A stretch of 64,000 nt of DNA. Origin: Stenotrophomonas sp. ATCM1_4 (lineage in GTDB: Bacteria > Pseudomonadota > Gammaproteobacteria > Xanthomonadales > Xanthomonadaceae). The DNA lies in contig NZ_QPFB01000001.1 of the NCBI RefSeq assembly GCF_004348115.1, positions 969,978-1,033,977 of the forward strand, given 5' to 3'. Shown one piece after another: positions 25,370 to 33,909 of the stretch; positions within the stretch are counted from its first letter, which is position 1; each line of letters starts with the position of its first letter. Below the pieces are notes generated by a model. The model was not told the DNA's origin, ran no database searches, and saw nothing but the letters and a program-made list of their open reading frames with translations. The position numbers and the translations under genes are program-made.

Positions 25370-27922
25370 TCAGCGCAGGCGCAGGGCCAGTTCCCCAGGG
25401 GACAGGCCCGGGGAGAACAGGAAGCCCTGGCCGACCGGCACGCCCAGCTCCAGCAGGAACTGGCGCTGGGCCTCGGACTCGATGCCCTCGGCCACCAGCC
25501 CCAGGCCCAGGCTGCGGGCAATGCCGCAGACCGCCTCGCAGACCGCCACGTCGGAACGGTTGCGTGGCACCCCACCGATGAACAGCTGGCTGAGCTTGAG
25601 GCCATGGATGGGCAGGTTGCGCAGGTAGTTCAGGGCGCTGTAGCCCTCGCCGAAGTCGTCGATGGTCAGGATCACCCCCATCCCGCGCAGCTCTGCGAAG
25701 GTGCGCAGCGTGGCCGGGGCGTCCTCGATCAGGACCCGTTCGGTGAACTCCAGCTCCAGCGCGCTGCCGGGCAGGTCGAACGCCTGCAGTGCCGACTGGA
25801 CCTGGTGCGCCAGCCGGTCGCCGCTGAACTGGCGGTAGGAGACGTTGATCGCCACCCGCACCAGCCCCAGCCCCTGGTCGCGCCATTCGCGGATCTGCTG
25901 GCAGGCCTGGTGCAACACCCAGTCGCCGATCCGGACGATGTCACCGGTGTTCTCGGCATGGCTGATGAAGATATCCGGGCGCAGCTCGCCCAGTTGTCGG
26001 TCGTGCCAGCGGATCAGCGCTTCGCAGGCGACCAGTTCGCCGCTGCGCAGGTCCACCTGTGGCTGGTACACCAGCCGGAACTCGTCGCGTTCCAAGGCCT
26101 TGCGCAGGCGCCGTTCGATCTGCAGGCGGTCGCGCTGGCGCCGGGCCAGCTCCGGCGAGAACGCCTGCCAGCCATTGCGGTCGCGGCGCTTGCACTCGTA
26201 CATGGCCAGGTCCGCGTTCTGGATCAGCTGCTGCGGGCGTTGCCCATGCTGCGGCGCGCGGGCGATGCCGATGCTGGTGGTGACCGCGAACTCGTCCTTG
26301 CCGAACTGGAAGGGCGGCACGAAGGCGTCGGTGATGGCCTGGGCCAGTTGCTCGGGGCGTTGTGGCAGGTCGCGGGCATCGCAGGTGACCACGAATTCGT
26401 CGCCACCGAAGCGGGCCAGCAGGCCCTCGGTGCCGATGGCCTGGCTGATGCGGCGGGTTGCCTCGATCAGCAACTGGTCCCCGGCATTGTGGCCGAGCAC
26501 GTCGTTGACGGTCTTGAAGCGGTCCAGGTCGATGTACAGCACCGCCACGCCGGCGTGGGAGGGGTTGCTCAGGCGCGCTTCCAGGTCGGTGAGCGCGGCA
26601 TCGCGGTTCATGATGCCGGTCAGTGGATCGGTGCGGGCCTGGTTCTTGAGCGTTTCCTCGGCCTGCTTGGATTCGGTGATGTCCTGCAGGGTGCCGGCGA
26701 TGCGGCTGGAGGCCAGGTCGCCGGGCTCGACCTCGCCGATCATGCGGATCCAGAAGCTGTGCCCGTTCGCGCGCTGCCCCTGCAGCTCCAGCTCGAAGCC
26801 GGCACGCTGCTCGACCACCCGGTCCATGGCCTCGCGCAGCAACTGGCGCGACCCCAGGTTCAGGCAGCAGAGCAGGGTATCCAGGTCCTCCGGCGGATGG
26901 GCCTGGCCGAGGATGCGCTGGGCTTCGCCGGTCAGGTACAGGCGCTTCTGGCCGCGGTCCCATTCCCAGCCGCCGATGTGGGCCAGGGCCTGGGCGCGAT
27001 CGAACAGGGCATGGTCGCGCTTGAGTTCGGTGATGTCGCTGAACAGCGAGAACACGTGGTCGGGCAGGTCGCAGTTGGACGAAAACACCGGCACGGTGGT
27101 CATCGAGATCCAGATCATGCGGCCGTGCGGCCGGTGGTACAGGCCAACGATGGTGCTGGGGATGATGCGTCCGTCGCGGAACGCGCGTGCGACCGGCCAC
27201 TGCTCCATGCCCAGGCGGCGGCCGCGCTCGTCGACGGTGATCCACTCATCGGCATCCACCGGTGCGCGGGCCGGCAGGTGGTGGGTCAGTTGCAGGATGC
27301 GGTGCGCGGCGGGGTTGGCCGAGAGGATGTTGAAGCTGCGGTCGAACAGCATCACTCCCTTGTCGATGGACTCCAGCAGCAGGCGGTAGCGCGTTTCGGC
27401 CTGCCAGCGCCGGCTCAGGTCGCGGGCGACGGCGACGATGCACTGCTGGCCGTCATGCTCGAACACGGCCGAATGCACTTCCACCGGGAAGCGGCTGCCG
27501 TCGCCGCGCATGTTGGTGACTTCCACCACGTAGGTCTCGCCGCGGTGGAGGGTTTCCCAGACCGGCTCCAGGTGGTCGGCGGGCAGGTCGGGGTTGAGCA
27601 GTTCGATGGGCTGGCCGACGATTTCCTCGCGGGTCCGGCCGTAGGCCTCGATGCCGGCCTTGTTGAGGTCCAGTACGACACCGGTGGCGCTGAGGATGCT
27701 GACCGGGTCGGGCACCGCATCGAACAGCGCCTCGTAGCGGCGCTGGGCGGCGTGCCGCTCGGTCATTGCCTCGCTGAGTGCGGCGCGGGCGGCGACCAGT
27801 ACCTGCTGCAGGGCAAGCGGCAGCGGCTGGTGCAGGGCCTGGTCCAGCCCGGCGAGCGCATCGACGTGGGCGGCGGGGTGTTCCCCCTCCGCGTGGACTA
27901 TGCGCTGGCCGGTTCCGGTCAT
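25370..27922 (-). CDS. PAS-GGDEF-EAL cyclic di-GMP signalling protein
   Basis: The 850-aa product has no membrane span. Roughly: PAS at 60-180 (FDAVPDPVSILSATG), PAS at 185-320, PAS/PAC at 325-440, GGDEF at 455-600 and EAL at 615-845. The cyclase motif GGDEF is intact at 506-510, and the usual inhibitory RxxD upstream is absent (TEGLLARF). The EAL motif is at 634-636, with IDDFGEGYSALNYL and VAEGIES also present, so phosphodiesterase activity is plausible. It could make or break cyclic di-GMP. Its ATG overlaps the HMG-CoA lyase stop by four bases, so it is coupled to the leucine-catabolism genes. Confidence 0.9.
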   Translation of the reverse strand: MTGTGQRIVHAEGEHPAAHVDALAGLDQALHQPLPLALQQVLVAARAALSEAMTERHAAQRRYEALFDAVPDPVSILSATGVVLDLNKAGIEAYGRTREEIVGQPIELLNPDLPADHLEPVWETLHRGETYVVEVTNMRGDGSRFPVEVHSAVFEHDGQQCIVAVARDLSRRWQAETRYRLLLESIDKGVMLFDRSFNILSANPAAHRILQLTHHLPARAPVDADEWITVDERGRRLGMEQWPVARAFRDGRIIPSTIVGLYHRPHGRMIWISMTTVPVFSSNCDLPDHVFSLFSDITELKRDHALFDRAQALAHIGGWEWDRGQKRLYLTGEAQRILGQAHPPEDLDTLLCCLNLGSRQLLREAMDRVVEQRAGFELELQGQRANGHSFWIRMIGEVEPGDLASSRIAGTLQDITESKQAEETLKNQARTDPLTGIMNRDAALTDLEARLSNPSHAGVAVLYIDLDRFKTVNDVLGHNAGDQLLIEATRRISQAIGTEGLLARFGGDEFVVTCDARDLPQRPEQLAQAITDAFVPPFQFGKDEFAVTTSIGIARAPQHGQRPQQLIQNADLAMYECKRRDRNGWQAFSPELARRQRDRLQIERRLRKALERDEFRLVYQPQVDLRSGELVACEALIRWHDRQLGELRPDIFISHAENTGDIVRIGDWVLHQACQQIREWRDQGLGLVRVAINVSYRQFSGDRLAHQVQSALQAFDLPGSALELEFTERVLIEDAPATLRTFAELRGMGVILTIDDFGEGYSALNYLRNLPIHGLKLSQLFIGGVPRNRSDVAVCEAVCGIARSLGLGLVAEGIESEAQRQFLLELGVPVGQGFLFSPGLSPGELALRLR

Positions 27923-28812
27923 GACACTGTCAAAGCCTTTCCTGTCTTGCTGCCTGTCTGCCGGCCCAGCCGTTCGGCGAGCCAGTTCCCCGTGGCGGCA
28001 AGCGCCGGCAGATCGACGCCGGTGCTCATCCCCATACCGTGCAACATGTAGACGACGTCCTCGCTGGCGACATTACCACTGGCGCCACGCGCATAGGGGC
28101 ACCCCCCGGTGCCCGCGACCGCCGAATCCACCACCCGGACCCCCACGTCCAAGCATGTGGCGATATTAGCCAGCGCCTGCCCATAGGTGTCGTGAAAATG
28201 GATGGCCAGGGCGTCGACCGGCAGTTCGGCGGCAACCGCCTGCAGCATCGCCCGCGCCTTCAGCGGGGTGCCCACGCCGATGGTGTCGCCCAGCGAGATC
28301 TCGTAGCAGCCCATCGCATGCAGGCTGCGCGCCACGCGCACCACGTCGGCCAGCGGCACCTCGCCCTGGTAGGGGCAGCCGAGCACGGTGGAGACATAGC
28401 CGCGGACCTTGATGCCATCGGCCTTGGCGCGGGCCAGCACCGGCTCGAAGCGACGCAGCGATTCGTCGATGCCGGCATTGGTGTTCTTCAGGTTGAATTG
28501 CTCGGAGGCGGCGGTGAACACCGCCACTTCCTGGACCCCGACCGCCAGCGCGCGCTCGTAGCCTTGTTCGTTGGGTACCAGTACCGGGTAGTTCACGCCG
28601 GGGCGGCGCTGGATGCCGGCAAACACCTCGGCGGCGTCGGCCAGCTGAGGCACCCATTTGGGGCTGACGAAGCTGGTGGCCTCGATGCTGCGCAGGCCGG
28701 TGGCCGAGAGCCGGTCGATCAGCGCGATCTTGTCGGCGGTGGCGACCTGCTGTTTTTCATTCTGCAGGCCATCGCGCGGGCCTACTTCCACGATGCGGAC
28801 GAAATCGTTCAT
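27919..28812 (-). CDS. mvaB: Hydroxymethylglutaryl-CoA lyase
   Basis: This enzyme splits HMG-CoA to acetyl-CoA and acetoacetate at the end of leucine breakdown. The 297-aa TIM-barrel product has the signature VEVGPRDGLQNE at 8-19, metal ligands in IHFHDTYGQ, and the catalytic Cys motif GTGGCPYARGASGN. Length is normal for bacterial enzymes. It starts 19 bases after the enoyl-CoA hydratase gene and overlaps the following GGDEF-EAL gene by ATGA. In Pseudomonas the equivalent is liuE. Confidence 0.94.
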   Translation of the reverse strand: MNDFVRIVEVGPRDGLQNEKQQVATADKIALIDRLSATGLRSIEATSFVSPKWVPQLADAAEVFAGIQRRPGVNYPVLVPNEQGYERALAVGVQEVAVFTAASEQFNLKNTNAGIDESLRRFEPVLARAKADGIKVRGYVSTVLGCPYQGEVPLADVVRVARSLHAMGCYEISLGDTIGVGTPLKARAMLQAVAAELPVDALAIHFHDTYGQALANIATCLDVGVRVVDSAVAGTGGCPYARGASGNVASEDVVYMLHGMGMSTGVDLPALAATGNWLAERLGRQTGSKTGKALTVS

Positions 28813-28831
28813 GGCGTTGCGATACCTGCGG

Positions 28832-29620
28832 TCACGGGGAGGCCCAGGCGGGCGGGCGCTTCTCGAGGAAGGCGGTCAGGCCTTCGCGGCCTTCATCGGA
28901 GGCGCGCAGCGCGGCGATCAGGCCGGCGTTGGCACGGTCCAGGGCATCGCGGTCACCGCCGGCGGCGGCCACTTCACGGACCAGGACCTTGGCCGAGGCC
29001 GCGGCGACCGGGCCGGCCTTGGCCAGCAGTGACAGCTGGGCGTCCACGGCCGCGTCCAAGGCCTCGGCCGCGACCACCTGGTGGACCAGGCCGATCTGCG
29101 CGGCGGTGGCCGCATCGAAGTGCTCGCCGGTGGCGAACCAGCGGCGCGCCTGGCGCGGACCGATGGCCGAGATCACATAGGGAGAGATCACCGCCGGCAG
29201 CAGCCCGAGGCGGCTTTCGGTCAGGCCGAAGCGGGCACCTTCGGCAGCGATGGCGATGTCACAGCAGGCCACCAGGCCGACGCCACCACCGAACGCGGCA
29301 CCGTGGACGCGGGCGATGGTCGGCTTGGGCAGCTCGTCCAGGGTGCGCATCAGCCGGGCCAGGGCCAGCGAGTCCTGGCGGTTCTCTTCCTGGCTGGCGC
29401 TGGCCATCGCGCGCATCCATTGCAGGTTGGCGCCGGCCGAGAAGGAGGCGCCGGCCCCCGAAAGGACCACGGCGCGCACCGTCGGGTCATTGCCGACGGT
29501 TTCCAAAGCGGTGGTCAGGGTCTGGATCAGCGCGGCGTCGAATGCGTTGTGCAGTTCCGGGCGGTTCAGTTGCAGGGTCGCGACGGCGCCCTGGCGGTGT
29601 ACGAGCAATGCATCGCTCAT
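28832..29620 (-). CDS. Enoyl-CoA hydratase/isomerase, probable methylglutaconyl-CoA hydratase
   Basis: The 262-aa crotonase-family protein has the oxyanion-hole segments FSAGANLQWM (near 62-71) and HGAAFGGGVGLVACCD, and the acid/base region LTESRLGLLPAVISPYV. Methylglutaconyl-CoA hydratase activity (liuC) is inferred from the adjacent HMG-CoA lyase gene; the previous steps (isovaleryl-CoA dehydrogenase, MCC) are not in the window. The start MSDALLVHRQG at 29620 is chosen over an ORF reaching 29743, which crosses the feo promoter. It is divergent from feoA. Confidence 0.86.
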   Translation of the reverse strand: MSDALLVHRQGAVATLQLNRPELHNAFDAALIQTLTTALETVGNDPTVRAVVLSGAGASFSAGANLQWMRAMASASQEENRQDSLALARLMRTLDELPKPTIARVHGAAFGGGVGLVACCDIAIAAEGARFGLTESRLGLLPAVISPYVISAIGPRQARRWFATGEHFDAATAAQIGLVHQVVAAEALDAAVDAQLSLLAKAGPVAAASAKVLVREVAAAGGDRDALDRANAGLIAALRASDEGREGLTAFLEKRPPAWASP

Positions 29621-29703
29621 CGGGAAAGCCTGAGTTGAACGGTAAGTGCGCGAATCATAGCGGTGCAGGACTGGGACGCCATGACGCGACGCGGCGATGC
29701 TAG

Positions 29704-29727
29704 AATTGATAACCATTCTTATCAACT
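29704..29727 (+). promoter_or_regulatory. Fur box upstream of feoA
   Basis: An A/T-rich palindrome, TTGATAACCATTCTTATCAA (29706-29725), resembles the Fur consensus of interleaved GATAAT hexamers. It stands out in a high-GC background and lies 20 bases upstream of the feoA start. Iron-replete repression of feo is expected. Confidence 0.75.
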
Positions 29728-29746
29728 CCTTAGAAGGGCCCATTCA

Positions 29747-29995
29747 GTGACGTTGTCCGAGTTGCCGCTGCATGCCTCCGCCAAGGTTGAAGACGTACAG
29801 GACCTGCATCCCAATGACGCCATTGCGCGCCGCCTGCGTGAGCTGGGCTTCGTGAACGGCGAGGAGGTGCGCCTGGTGGCGCGGGGCCCGGTCGGCGGCG
29901 AGCCGCTGCTGTTCCAGGTGGGTTTCACCCGTTTTGCCCTGCGCCGCAGCGAAGCGGCCCGGGTGCGCGTGCGTACTGAAGGAGTATCGGCATGA
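29747..29995 (+). CDS. feoA: Ferrous iron transport protein A
   Basis: FeoA is a small SH3-like protein needed for ferrous iron uptake through FeoB. The product from the GTG at 29747 is 82 aa: VTLSELPLHASAKVEDV, then RLRELGFVNGEEVRLVARG and RFALRRSEAARVRV, which match FeoA. AGAAGG lies about ten bases upstream. The ORF is open from 29663, but that frame runs through the Fur box, so GTG is preferred. The stop overlaps the feoB ATG by four bases. Confidence 0.93.
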   Translation: MTLSELPLHASAKVEDVQDLHPNDAIARRLRELGFVNGEEVRLVARGPVGGEPLLFQVGFTRFALRRSEAARVRVRTEGVSA

Positions 29996-31848
29996 GTGGG
30001 GCAGTGGCACGGCTGGCGCTGGTCGGCAACCCGAACAGCGGCAAGACCGCCTTGTTCAACCAGCTGACCGGCAGCCGCCAGAAGGTGGCCAACTACACCG
30101 GCGTCACCGTCGAGCGCAAGGAAGGCCGCATGCGCGGCCCGTCCGGCCGCGAGTACGCGGTGCTGGACCTGCCCGGCGCCTACAGCCTGCACCCGGCCAG
30201 CCTGGACGAGGCGATCACCCGTGACCTGTGCCGTGGTTTCTACCCCGGCGAGGCCGCGCCGGACGCGCTGATCTGCGTGATCGACGCGACCAACCTGCGC
30301 CTGCACCTGCGCTTCGCGCTGGAGGTGCGTGAGCTGGGCAAGCCGATGATCGTGGCCCTGAACATGGTGGATGCGGCGCGCCGTCGCGGCATCGAGATCG
30401 ACGTGCCGGCGCTGGAAAAGGCACTGGGCGTGCCGGTGGTGGAAACCGTCGCGGTGCAGCGCAACGGGGCCAAGGCCCTGGTCGAGCGCATCGACGGGCT
30501 GGTGCCGCAGCTGGCTTCGCAGCCCCTGCAGCAACCGGTGGAAGCCGGCGAGCACCACGCCCAGGTGCGCGCCATCCTGGAAGCGGCGGTGCGCATGCCC
30601 AGTCGCACCGGCAAGATCGACGACACGCTCGACCGCTGGCTGCTGCACCCGGTGTACGGGCTGCTGACGCTGGCGGTGGTGATGTTCCTGATCTTCCAGG
30701 CGGTGTACGCCTGGGCGACCCCGCTGATGGACGGCATCGAGGCCGGCTTCGGCTGGCTGGGCGAGTTCGCCGCGGCCAAGCTGCCGGAAGGGCCGCTGAG
30801 CAGCCTGCTGGTGGACGGCATCATCGCCGGCGTGGGCGGGGTGATCGTGTTCCTGCCGCAGATCCTGATCCTGTTCTTCTTCATCCTGGCGCTGGAGGAG
30901 TCCGGCTACCTGCCGCGCGCGGCTTTCCTGCTGGACCGGATGATGGCGTCGGCTGGCCTGTCCGGGCGCTCGTTCATCCCGTTGCTGTCCAGCTTCGCCT
31001 GCGCGGTGCCGGGCATCATGTCGACCCGCTCGATCCAAGACCCGCGTGACCGCCTGGCCACCATCCTGGTCGCACCGTTGATGACCTGTTCGGCGCGCCT
31101 GCCGGTGTATGCGCTGCTGATCGGCGCGTTCATCCCGGCCAAGACGGTGTGGGGCGTGTTCAACCAGCAGGGGCTGGTGCTGTTTGCCCTGTACGTGGCG
31201 GGCATCCTCAGCGCGCTGATGATGTCCTGGACGATGAAGAAGTTCCGCCGCGACAAGAGCGAGCACCCGCTGATGCTGGAGCTGCCGTCCTACCGTCTGC
31301 CCAACCCGCGTGACCTGGCGGTGGGCCTGTACGAGCGCGCGATGATCTTCCTCAAGCGCGTGGGCGGCATCATCCTGGCACTGACCATCCTGCTGTGGTT
31401 CCTGCTGTCCTTCCCCGGCGCGCCGGAGAACGCGACCATGCCGGCCATCGACTACAGCTTCGCCGGCCAGATCGGCCATGCGATGGCGGTGATCTTCGCC
31501 CCGCTGGGCTTCAACTGGCAGATCTGCATCGCGCTGATCCCCGGCATGGGCGCGCGCGAAGTGGCGGTGTCCTCGCTGGCCACCATCTACGCGCTGTCCG
31601 CGGCCGATGACGATGCCGCCATCCAGGCGCTGACCCCGGTGATCAGCGACGGCTGGACGCTGGCGACCGGCCTGTCGCTGATGGTGTGGTTCATCTACGC
31701 GCCGATGTGCATCTCCACGCTGGCCACCATCCGCCGCGAGACCAATTCCTGGAAGCAGATGGCGTTTGCCACGGTGTACCTGTTCGCGGCGGCGTACCTG
31801 GCCGCGCTGGTGACCTACCAGGTGGCCAAGGCGCTGGGGGCAGGCTGA
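29992..31848 (+). CDS. feoB: Ferrous iron transporter FeoB
   Basis: FeoB moves Fe2+ across the inner membrane and has a GTP-binding domain. The 618-aa product has G1 GNPNSGKT at 12-19, G2 in NYTGVTVE, G3 DLPG at 59-62 and G4 NMVD at 124-127. A helical spacer and about ten spans with two Gate motifs follow, including the Cys-containing SSFACAVPGIMSTR. It is somewhat short against E. coli FeoB (773 aa), which is usual for this group. It overlaps feoA upstream and the Cys-rich gene downstream, so the three form one transcript under the Fur box. Confidence 0.95.
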   Translation: MSGAVARLALVGNPNSGKTALFNQLTGSRQKVANYTGVTVERKEGRMRGPSGREYAVLDLPGAYSLHPASLDEAITRDLCRGFYPGEAAPDALICVIDATNLRLHLRFALEVRELGKPMIVALNMVDAARRRGIEIDVPALEKALGVPVVETVAVQRNGAKALVERIDGLVPQLASQPLQQPVEAGEHHAQVRAILEAAVRMPSRTGKIDDTLDRWLLHPVYGLLTLAVVMFLIFQAVYAWATPLMDGIEAGFGWLGEFAAAKLPEGPLSSLLVDGIIAGVGGVIVFLPQILILFFFILALEESGYLPRAAFLLDRMMASAGLSGRSFIPLLSSFACAVPGIMSTRSIQDPRDRLATILVAPLMTCSARLPVYALLIGAFIPAKTVWGVFNQQGLVLFALYVAGILSALMMSWTMKKFRRDKSEHPLMLELPSYRLPNPRDLAVGLYERAMIFLKRVGGIILALTILLWFLLSFPGAPENATMPAIDYSFAGQIGHAMAVIFAPLGFNWQICIALIPGMGAREVAVSSLATIYALSAADDDAAIQALTPVISDGWTLATGLSLMVWFIYAPMCISTLATIRRETNSWKQMAFATVYLFAAAYLAALVTYQVAKALGAG

Positions 31849-32102
31849 TGGACAGGGGCATGCTGCTGCAGTACCTGATCATCGCGCTGGCTGTGCTGGT
31901 CAGCGCCTGGGTCGTGCTGAAGAAGCAGTTCCCCGGTGTGATGCGGCGCCTGCGCGGTGCACTGGCGCTGTGGCTGGTGAAGCCGGCGCATTCGCAACGG
32001 TTGCAGGAGTGGGGGCGGCGGCTTGCGCCCCCGCCCGCCAATGGCGGCGGTGCCTGCGGTGGTTGCAGCAGCTGCGACACCAAGGCGCCCAAGCAGCATT
32101 GA
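31848..32102 (+). CDS. FeoB-associated Cys-rich membrane protein
   Basis: The 84-aa product has one N-terminal membrane span (QYLIIALAVLVSAWVV), a basic middle and a Cys-rich tail, CGGCSSCDTKAPKQH. The ATG shares a base with the feoB stop codon (TGATG), so it is translationally coupled. The layout (one span, tail Cys cluster, downstream of feoB) is like the FeoB-associated Cys-rich family and replaces FeoC, which is absent. The tail may bind iron or an iron-sulphur cluster; this is inferred. Confidence 0.78.
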   Translation: MDRGMLLQYLIIALAVLVSAWVVLKKQFPGVMRRLRGALALWLVKPAHSQRLQEWGRRLAPPPANGGGACGGCSSCDTKAPKQH

Positions 32103-32108
32103 ACCGAG

Positions 32109-32126
32109 CGCCGGGCCTGCCCGGCG
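32109..32126 (+). terminator. Hairpin after the feo operon
   Basis: CGCCGGGC pairs perfectly with GCCCGGCG around two bases, then TTCGTGTTT. It lies seven bases past the Cys-rich gene stop. Confidence 0.65.
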
Positions 32127-32140
32127 TTCGTGTTTCCAGG

Positions 32141-32302
32141 TCAATCGCGGACCAATCCGCCATCGACGACCAGGTTCTGCCCGGTCACCGCGCGTGCCCA
32201 CGGTGAGGCGAAGAACAGCGCGGCGTTGGCGAACTGTTCCGGCGTGGTCACCTCGCGCAGCGGGATGCCGGTGATCAGTGCCCGTTGTCCGGAGATCTTC
32301 AT
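32141..32302 (-). pseudogene. Remnant of an SDR gene
   Basis: The 53-codon frame joins an SDR-like start (MKISGQRALITG) directly to an SDR C-terminus (TPEQFANAALFFASPWARA, then VTGQNLVVDGGLVRD). The VDGG end is standard for this family, and a full enzyme needs about 250 residues, so roughly 190 codons including the catalytic Tyr and Lys are gone. It may be an internal deletion or only the tail of a lost gene. It sits between the feo terminator and an unrelated gene, with no partner nearby. Confidence 0.7.
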
Positions 32303-32393
32303 CGGTGTTGCAGACCGTTGGTTCGAAGTGCGCGCAGGGTAGCAGGCGCTATACAATCGCCGGTCTTGCAGGATGCAGACCAAGGGGGCTTGG

Positions 32394-32891
32394 ATGAAGT
32401 TTCTGGTATCGCTGGCCGTGGTGATCGCGGCGGTGGTGGGGATTTACCAGTGGGGCGGTAATTCGCTCAGTGAAAGGCAGGTGCGGGCGTTCTACGAGCG
32501 CGCCGACGAGGCCATGGCAATCGCAGACGACAAGGCGCTGTGCGAACTGCTGGCCGAGGACTACCAGCAGTCAGTGGTCATGAAGACCGAGAACGCGCAG
32601 TCCGAGCGTTCGCTCGGCAAGAAGGAATACTGCGCCGAGCTGGCCCGGACGATGGACATGATGCGCCAGTTGCAGGCGCAGCTGGGGCGCATCCCGCTGC
32701 GCCACCAGCAGACCATCAAGAGCATCACGCTCTCCGAGGACGGCAGCACGGCCAAGGTCGAGTTGTCCTCGGTGCTGGAGATCCCCGGCATGCGGATGGT
32801 CAGCCGTGGGCGCGACACGATCGAACGCAACCGCTGGAAGGTGCTGGTGACGCGCAGCGTGGCGGTGGTGCACGCCGGTGCGAATCATTGA
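32394..32891 (+). CDS. Membrane-anchored hypothetical protein, NTF2-like in layout
   Basis: A 165-aa protein with an N-terminal hydrophobic anchor (MKFLVSLAVVIAAVVGIY). The soluble domain has helices first (RQVRAFYERADEAMAIAD) and strands last (IKSITLSEDGSTAKVELSS, then NRWKVLVTRSV), the order of NTF2-like folds. The start at 32394 follows AAGGGGGC. It ends 51 bases upstream of dapB on the same strand. The lipoprotein at 63088 has a similar layout and may be a distant relative. Function unknown. Confidence 0.68.
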   Translation: MKFLVSLAVVIAAVVGIYQWGGNSLSERQVRAFYERADEAMAIADDKALCELLAEDYQQSVVMKTENAQSERSLGKKEYCAELARTMDMMRQLQAQLGRIPLRHQQTIKSITLSEDGSTAKVELSSVLEIPGMRMVSRGRDTIERNRWKVLVTRSVAVVHAGANH

Positions 32892-32942
32892 TGCAGGCCT
32901 GCGGCTTGTCGCAGGTCGGTCGCAGGCGTTAGTTTCCCCGCC

Positions 32943-33659
32943 ATGAACAACACTCCGATCCGTCTGTTGATACACGGCGCCTCCGGGCGCATGGGCCAGG
33001 CCCTGCTGCGCCTGGCTGCCGAGGATGCATCCCTGCAGGTTGTCGCCGCCGTGGTGCGCAAGCCGCCGACCCAGCGCGTGGTCGAGGGCATCCCGTACTT
33101 TGCGGCCAGTGAGCTGGCCGGCGTGCCGGCGTTCGACGTGGCCATCGACTTCAGCCTGCCGGAAGGCTTTGACCCGGTACTGGCGTTGTGCGCCGAACGT
33201 GGCGTCGGCCTGGTGTCCGGCACCACCGGCATCAGCGACGCGCAGCAGGCAGCGTTGAACAGCGCGGCAGGGCGCATCGCGCTGGTATGGGCAACCAACT
33301 TCAGCCTGGGCGTGGCAGTACTGGCCGAGCTGGTCGAGCGCGCCGCGCAGGCGCTGCCCGGCTGGGACTGCGACATCGTCGAGTCGCACCACGTGCACAA
33401 GAAGGACGCTCCGTCCGGCACCGCGCTGACGCTGGGCGAGTCGGCCGTGCAGGGCGGGGCCGCGCCGCGCTACGCCAGCCTGCGCGCCGGGGACATCATC
33501 GGCGAGCATTTCGTCCAGTTCACCGGGCTCGGCGAGCGGGTGGAGCTGGTGCACCGGGCCACCAACCGCGACATCTTCGCCCGTGGCGCGCTGCATGCCG
33601 CCCGGCAGCTGGCCGGCCGCGCGGCCGGCCGTTACCGGGTCCGCGACCTGCTGGGCTGA
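32943..33659 (+). CDS. dapB: 4-hydroxy-tetrahydrodipicolinate reductase
   Basis: DapB reduces the cyclic precursor in the lysine and diaminopimelate pathway with NAD(P)H. The 238-aa product has the cofactor loop HGASGRMGQALL at 11-22, SGTTGIS, the catalytic His-rich motif ESHHVHKKDAPSGTAL, and the C-terminal GERVELVHRATNRDIFARG. It is shorter than E. coli DapB (273 aa) but all key motifs are present, as in other Xanthomonadaceae. Head of the run dapB-carA-orf-carB-greA, though a 250-base gap with its own hairpin separates it from carA. Confidence 0.94.
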   Translation: MNNTPIRLLIHGASGRMGQALLRLAAEDASLQVVAAVVRKPPTQRVVEGIPYFAASELAGVPAFDVAIDFSLPEGFDPVLALCAERGVGLVSGTTGISDAQQAALNSAAGRIALVWATNFSLGVAVLAELVERAAQALPGWDCDIVESHHVHKKDAPSGTALTLGESAVQGGAAPRYASLRAGDIIGEHFVQFTGLGERVELVHRATNRDIFARGALHAARQLAGRAAGRYRVRDLLG

Positions 33660-33748
33660 GCCGGCGGGGCGGGGGTAAGCTGAATACGCCGCGGTACGTG
33701 CGTTCGTTGGCTTTCCGTTACGGCTGAAACCCTTGGGAAAGGCATCAC

Positions 33749-33770
33749 GGGGCGCTGGCGCTGGCGCCCC
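33749..33770 (+). terminator. Hairpin in the carA leader
   Basis: GGGGCGC pairs with GCGCCCC around an 8-base loop, 90 bases past dapB and 140 bases before carA. It may be the dapB terminator or part of a car leader; sequence alone does not decide. Confidence 0.45.
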
Positions 33771-33909
33771 CTTGGCCTTACAATTCCCGCTCGCCGAAAC
33801 ACGTCAGCCGGACCGGTTACAGACCGCCGTCCGCGCTTTTTTGCAACCGGTTTTTGCCGGCGACGCAGGCGTGGCTTCGGAGTCCCCCGGTAGCCAAAGT
33901 GAGATTCCC

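Noticed and set aside
25130..28051. A 973-codon plus-strand open frame over the SDR and GGDEF-EAL genes
   Set aside because: It crosses several real minus-strand genes and has low-complexity His/Ala/Gly translation.
33660..33909. A pyrimidine attenuator or riboswitch before carA
   Set aside because: One hairpin is present, but there is no leader peptide with U-rich pausing or a known riboswitch pattern that I can recognise; kept only as a hairpin.
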